DNA of 64,000 bases from Flemingiibacterium sp964430755 (lineage in GTDB: Bacteria; Bacillota; Clostridia; Oscillospirales; CAG-272): contig CAYSFT010000005.1 of NCBI GenBank assembly GCA_964430755.1, forward strand, positions 1-64,000. Reading direction: 5' to 3'. Position 1 is the first letter of the stretch; the number at the start of each line of letters is the position of its first letter. The position numbers and the translations under genes are program-made. The notes beneath the pieces are model-generated. The model was not told where the DNA came from. It ran no database searches and saw only the letters and a list, made by a program, of their open reading frames with translations. This document shows positions 61,645-64,000 of the stretch, piece by piece.

Positions 61645-62343
61645 ATGTTGATCTTAGCAATTGATACAAGCGCAAATACGGCGACGTGTGCGCTTCTTCG
61701 TGACGGACGTATGCTCGCGCTTTACACCGAAAACGGTCTGCTGACGCACAGCGAAACCATGCTTCCGATGATTGAAAATATGCTTGCGAAAGCGGCTGTG
61801 AAGATTGGTGACATTGATGCTTTTGCTGTTTCGGAGGGCCCCGGGTCGTTCACCGGTGTGCGAATTGGTGTGTCACTTATAAAGGGACTTGCTTTTAATA
61901 CCGGAAAGCCGTGTGTCGGCGTGTCAACTCTTGCGGCACTTGCTAAAAATCTTGACGGATATGACGGATATGTCGTCCCCGTTATGGATGCTCGCAGAAA
62001 TCAGGTTTATACGGCTATATTCAAGGACGGTGAGCGTTTAGTGCAGGATATGCTTCTGCCGCTTGACGAGCTGAAAGCACGGCTTATCGAAATGGGCGCA
62101 CTGAATATCCGTCTTTGCGGTGACGGTTACGATCTCGCACGCGGATATTTTGCGGAAAGCGAGATCACAGTGACCGATACGTCGCCGCTGCTCATACCGC
62201 AGAATGCACTTTCTGTGGCTCTTATCGCGGATGAACTCCTTTCGCGTGATGAATCAAAGACAGACAGAGAGCTCTCGGCGCATTATCTTCGTGCATCGCA
62301 GGCTGAGCGTGAACTTAAAGAAAAGCTCGGCGCGGTTAAATAA
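61645..62343 (+). CDS. tsaB: tRNA threonylcarbamoyladenosine synthesis protein
   Basis: The 232-residue protein starts at ATG 61645, or at GTG 61633, which would overlap the tsaE end and sits 5 bases after GGAG. It shows LILAIDTSA, SEGPGSFTGVRIG and MDARRNQVYTA, the typical TsaB fold of the ASKHA type. It stabilises TsaD in the t6A complex. Length is normal. Confidence 0.92.
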   Translation: MLILAIDTSANTATCALLRDGRMLALYTENGLLTHSETMLPMIENMLAKAAVKIGDIDAFAVSEGPGSFTGVRIGVSLIKGLAFNTGKPCVGVSTLAALAKNLDGYDGYVVPVMDARRNQVYTAIFKDGERLVQDMLLPLDELKARLIEMGALNIRLCGDGYDLARGYFAESEITVTDTSPLLIPQNALSVALIADELLSRDESKTDRELSAHYLRASQAERELKEKLGAVK

Positions 62344-62372
62344 CTTACAATAATATTTTAAGGAGAAAGAAC

Positions 62373-62831
62373 ATGGAAAAAATTCTTGCTATCGCCTGTG
62401 ATCACGGCGGTTACGAACTGAAAAACGAAATTATCGAGCATCTTAAGAAGCAGGGAATCGCTTATAAGGATTTCGGCTCTTATTCGACCGAAAGCGTTAA
62501 CTATCCCGATTATGCAAAGTTACTCTGTCAGGCAATACAGTCCGGCGAATGTTACCGCGGAATCCTCGTTTGCGGTACAGGTATTGGTATGTCTATGGCG
62601 GCAAACAAGCATCGCGGTATACGTGCGGCGTGTGCTTCAGATGCTTTTTCTGTGAAGTTCACACGTATGCACAATGATGCGAATGTGCTTTGTCTTGGCG
62701 GACGTGTTGTTGGTACAGGACTCGGCCTCGAGCTTTGCGATATTTTCATCAACACCGAGTTTGAAGGCGGACGTCATCAGGCACGTGTTGACATGATTGC
62801 CGAGATTGAAAAGAGCGAAGCTGCTAAATAA
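62373..62831 (+). CDS. rpiB: Ribose 5-phosphate isomerase B
   Basis: The 152-residue protein has ACDHGGYELK, the Cys-containing GILVCGTGIGMSMAANK, RAACASDAFSVKFTRMHNDANVLCLGGRVVG and the conserved His/Arg. It interconverts ribulose 5-phosphate and ribose 5-phosphate; some family members act on allose or galactose phosphates. AAGGAG precedes the ATG. A weak terminator follows. Confidence 0.93.
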   Translation: MEKILAIACDHGGYELKNEIIEHLKKQGIAYKDFGSYSTESVNYPDYAKLLCQAIQSGECYRGILVCGTGIGMSMAANKHRGIRAACASDAFSVKFTRMHNDANVLCLGGRVVGTGLGLELCDIFINTEFEGGRHQARVDMIAEIEKSEAAK

Positions 62832-62839
62832 GTAACATT

Positions 62840-62870
62840 ACAGTCCTTCAAAACGAGGGGCTGTTTCTTT
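62840..62870 (+). terminator. Terminator of rpiB
   Basis: ACAGTCC (62840-62846) pairs with GGGCTGT (62858-62864), with one G-T pair, followed by TTCTTT. Confidence 0.65.
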
Positions 62871-62961
62871 GATAGTTATCCAATCACATGACCGCGTGAT
62901 ACGGTATATTAACTACTTGCGAATAAAAGTGAAAAATATTGTTAAATAATGAATAGTACAC

Positions 62962-62990
62962 TTGAAAAAGGCTTATATATCAGATATAAT
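62962..62990 (+). promoter_or_regulatory. Promoter of the cation ATPase gene
   Basis: TTGAAA (62962-62967), 17-base spacer, TATAAT (62985-62990). Confidence 0.7.
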
Positions 62991-63020
62991 AATCTTATCA
63001 AAATTTAAGGAGGACTTCAA

Positions 63021-64000
63021 ATGTCACCACATTCCACAGAGCTTTCCGAGCTTATAAAATCGCTTGAGAGCTCCGATAACGGTTTAACCGATGAAAAAGC
63101 GTCGGCTTTACTCGAAAAGTACGGAAAAAACAAGCTTCGCGAAAAAAAGAAAAAGACCATACTTCAGCGTTTCTTCGAGCAGTTCAAGGACGTTATGATC
63201 ATGATACTTATCGCGGCGGCTGTTGTATCCTTTGTAATAGCTTGTGTTGAACAGAATCCAAAGGAATTTTTTGAGCCTGCTTTGATACTTCTGATAGTCG
63301 TTCTGAACGCTATTATGGGTGTTGTTCAGGAATCGAAGGCAGAAAAATCGCTTGAGGCTCTGCAGAATTTATCGGCACCCCATGCGAGAGTTATCCGCGG
63401 CGGCAAAGAGGAAATTATTGACGCTGCCGATCTTGTTCCCGGTGATATTATTAAAATAGAAGCCGGAGACTTTGTTCCTGCTGACGCTCGTCTCATTTCA
63501 TCATCATCTCTTAAATCCGAGGAATCTGCGCTGACCGGTGAATCTGTTCCGTCAGAAAAGGATGCGAACGCAGTCGTTGCCGAGGATTCGCCTCTCGGTG
63601 ACCGCAAGAACATGATATATTCCGGATGTTCCGTGTCTTACGGTTCAGGTAAGGCTATAGTTACAGGCACGGGTATGAGCACCGAAATGGGTAAGATCGC
63701 CGGACTTCTTGAGGGCGAGAGCGACGGTCAGACTCCGCTTCAGAGAAAGCTCGCACAGCTGGGTAAGTATCTCGGCTTCGTAGCGCTTGGTGCTTGTGCA
63801 GTTATCTTTGTTATCGGTCTTATAAATAACCTTGATCCGATGGATATGTTCATGACTGCGGTTTCACTTGCAGTTTCCGCTATTCCCGAGGGACTTCCGG
63901 CTATTGTTACAGTCGTCCTTTCGATCGGTGTACAGCGCATGGTTAAGCGCAACGCTATCATTCGTCGTCTGCCTGCTGTCGAAACGCTCGGAAGTGCATC
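63021..64000 (+). CDS. P2-type cation-transporting ATPase (3' end outside window)
   Basis: The frame opens at ATG 63021 behind TAAGGAGG and runs off the end of the window after ~326 residues. It has the N-terminal cytosolic region (GLTDEKASALLEKYGKNKL), a first membrane pair, the A-domain motif TGES (with ALTGESVPSEK), and the membrane motif PEGLPA of calcium/PMR1-type pumps. P2A enzymes export Ca2+ or Mn2+ using ATP; the P and N domains would follow outside. Its own promoter lies upstream. Confidence 0.92.
   Translation, partial: MSPHSTELSELIKSLESSDNGLTDEKASALLEKYGKNKLREKKKKTILQRFFEQFKDVMIMILIAAAVVSFVIACVEQNPKEFFEPALILLIVVLNAIMGVVQESKAEKSLEALQNLSAPHARVIRGGKEEIIDAADLVPGDIIKIEAGDFVPADARLISSSSLKSEESALTGESVPSEKDANAVVAEDSPLGDRKNMIYSGCSVSYGSGKAIVTGTGMSTEMGKIAGLLEGESDGQTPLQRKLAQLGKYLGFVALGACAVIFVIGLINNLDPMDMFMTAVSLAVSAIPEGLPAIVTVVLSIGVQRMVKRNAIIRRLPAVETLGSA

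Overview
The window looks like a chromosomal segment of a Gram-positive, probably spore-forming member of the Clostridia, most likely an uncultured gut-type Oscillospirales relative. The evidence is spoVT and spoIID homologues, an ispH-rpsA gene fusion, long-form hpf, RNase M5, DUF1934 and DUF6472 proteins, AGGAGG-type ribosome binding sites, TTGACA/TATAAT promoters with 17-18 base spacers, and moderate GC. No ribosomal RNA, CRISPR array or intact transposase was seen. The assignment rests on gene content read by eye, not on a phylogeny.

Layout. 1-11.2 kb is an accessory polysaccharide locus: the end of one surface protein, a 2147-residue secreted protein built almost only from repeated carbohydrate-binding-like beta-sandwich modules, and two paralogous TIM-barrel glycosidase-like proteins, one secreted and one cytosolic. 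11.4-15 kb holds spoVT, a small unknown protein, an MFS transporter and a lipoprotein. 15.05-16.96 kb is a 1910-base insertion with terminal inverted repeats. It carries an XRE-TPR regulator, and its 9-base target duplication lies inside what was the lipoprotein gene's terminator. 17-22.9 kb has a truncated oxidoreductase leader, coaE, a lytic transglycosylase, an M18 aminopeptidase, a KDPG aldolase fused to a VOC domain, an SGNH-type esterase, a metallo-hydrolase and a small Cys4 protein. 23-24.7 kb (minus strand) has a trehalase-family enzyme and two tRNA-Ser genes.

24.9-34.1 kb is largely housekeeping: secG with an unusual tail, rnr, a short SleB-like protein, DUF1934, holA, rnmV, GtrA, a copper exporter with its chaperone, and hpf. 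34.5-45.3 kb has a beta-propeller glycosidase, asd, purD, an RpiR regulator, a flavoprotein, the cmk-plsC-ispH/rpsA operon, a methyltransferase and an AbrB/zinc protein. 45.9-51.9 kb has CapA, a lipid kinase, SpoIID, citrate synthase and the rplM-rpsI operon.

51.9-52.76 kb is a gene-free interval with several predicted structured RNAs. Two of them share a core hairpin and near-consensus minus-strand promoters, and this is the best candidate for something undescribed. 52.8-64 kb has a lipoprotein hydrolase, ackA, tmcAL, an M20 peptidase, purE, purN, pgsA, fhs, tsaE, tsaB, rpiB and the start of a P2-type cation ATPase.

Metabolically, the sugar genes (glycosidases, trehalase-like enzyme, KDPG aldolase, rpiB) with acetate kinase fit a saccharolytic fermenter. 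fhs supplies the 10-formyl-tetrahydrofolate that purN uses nearby.
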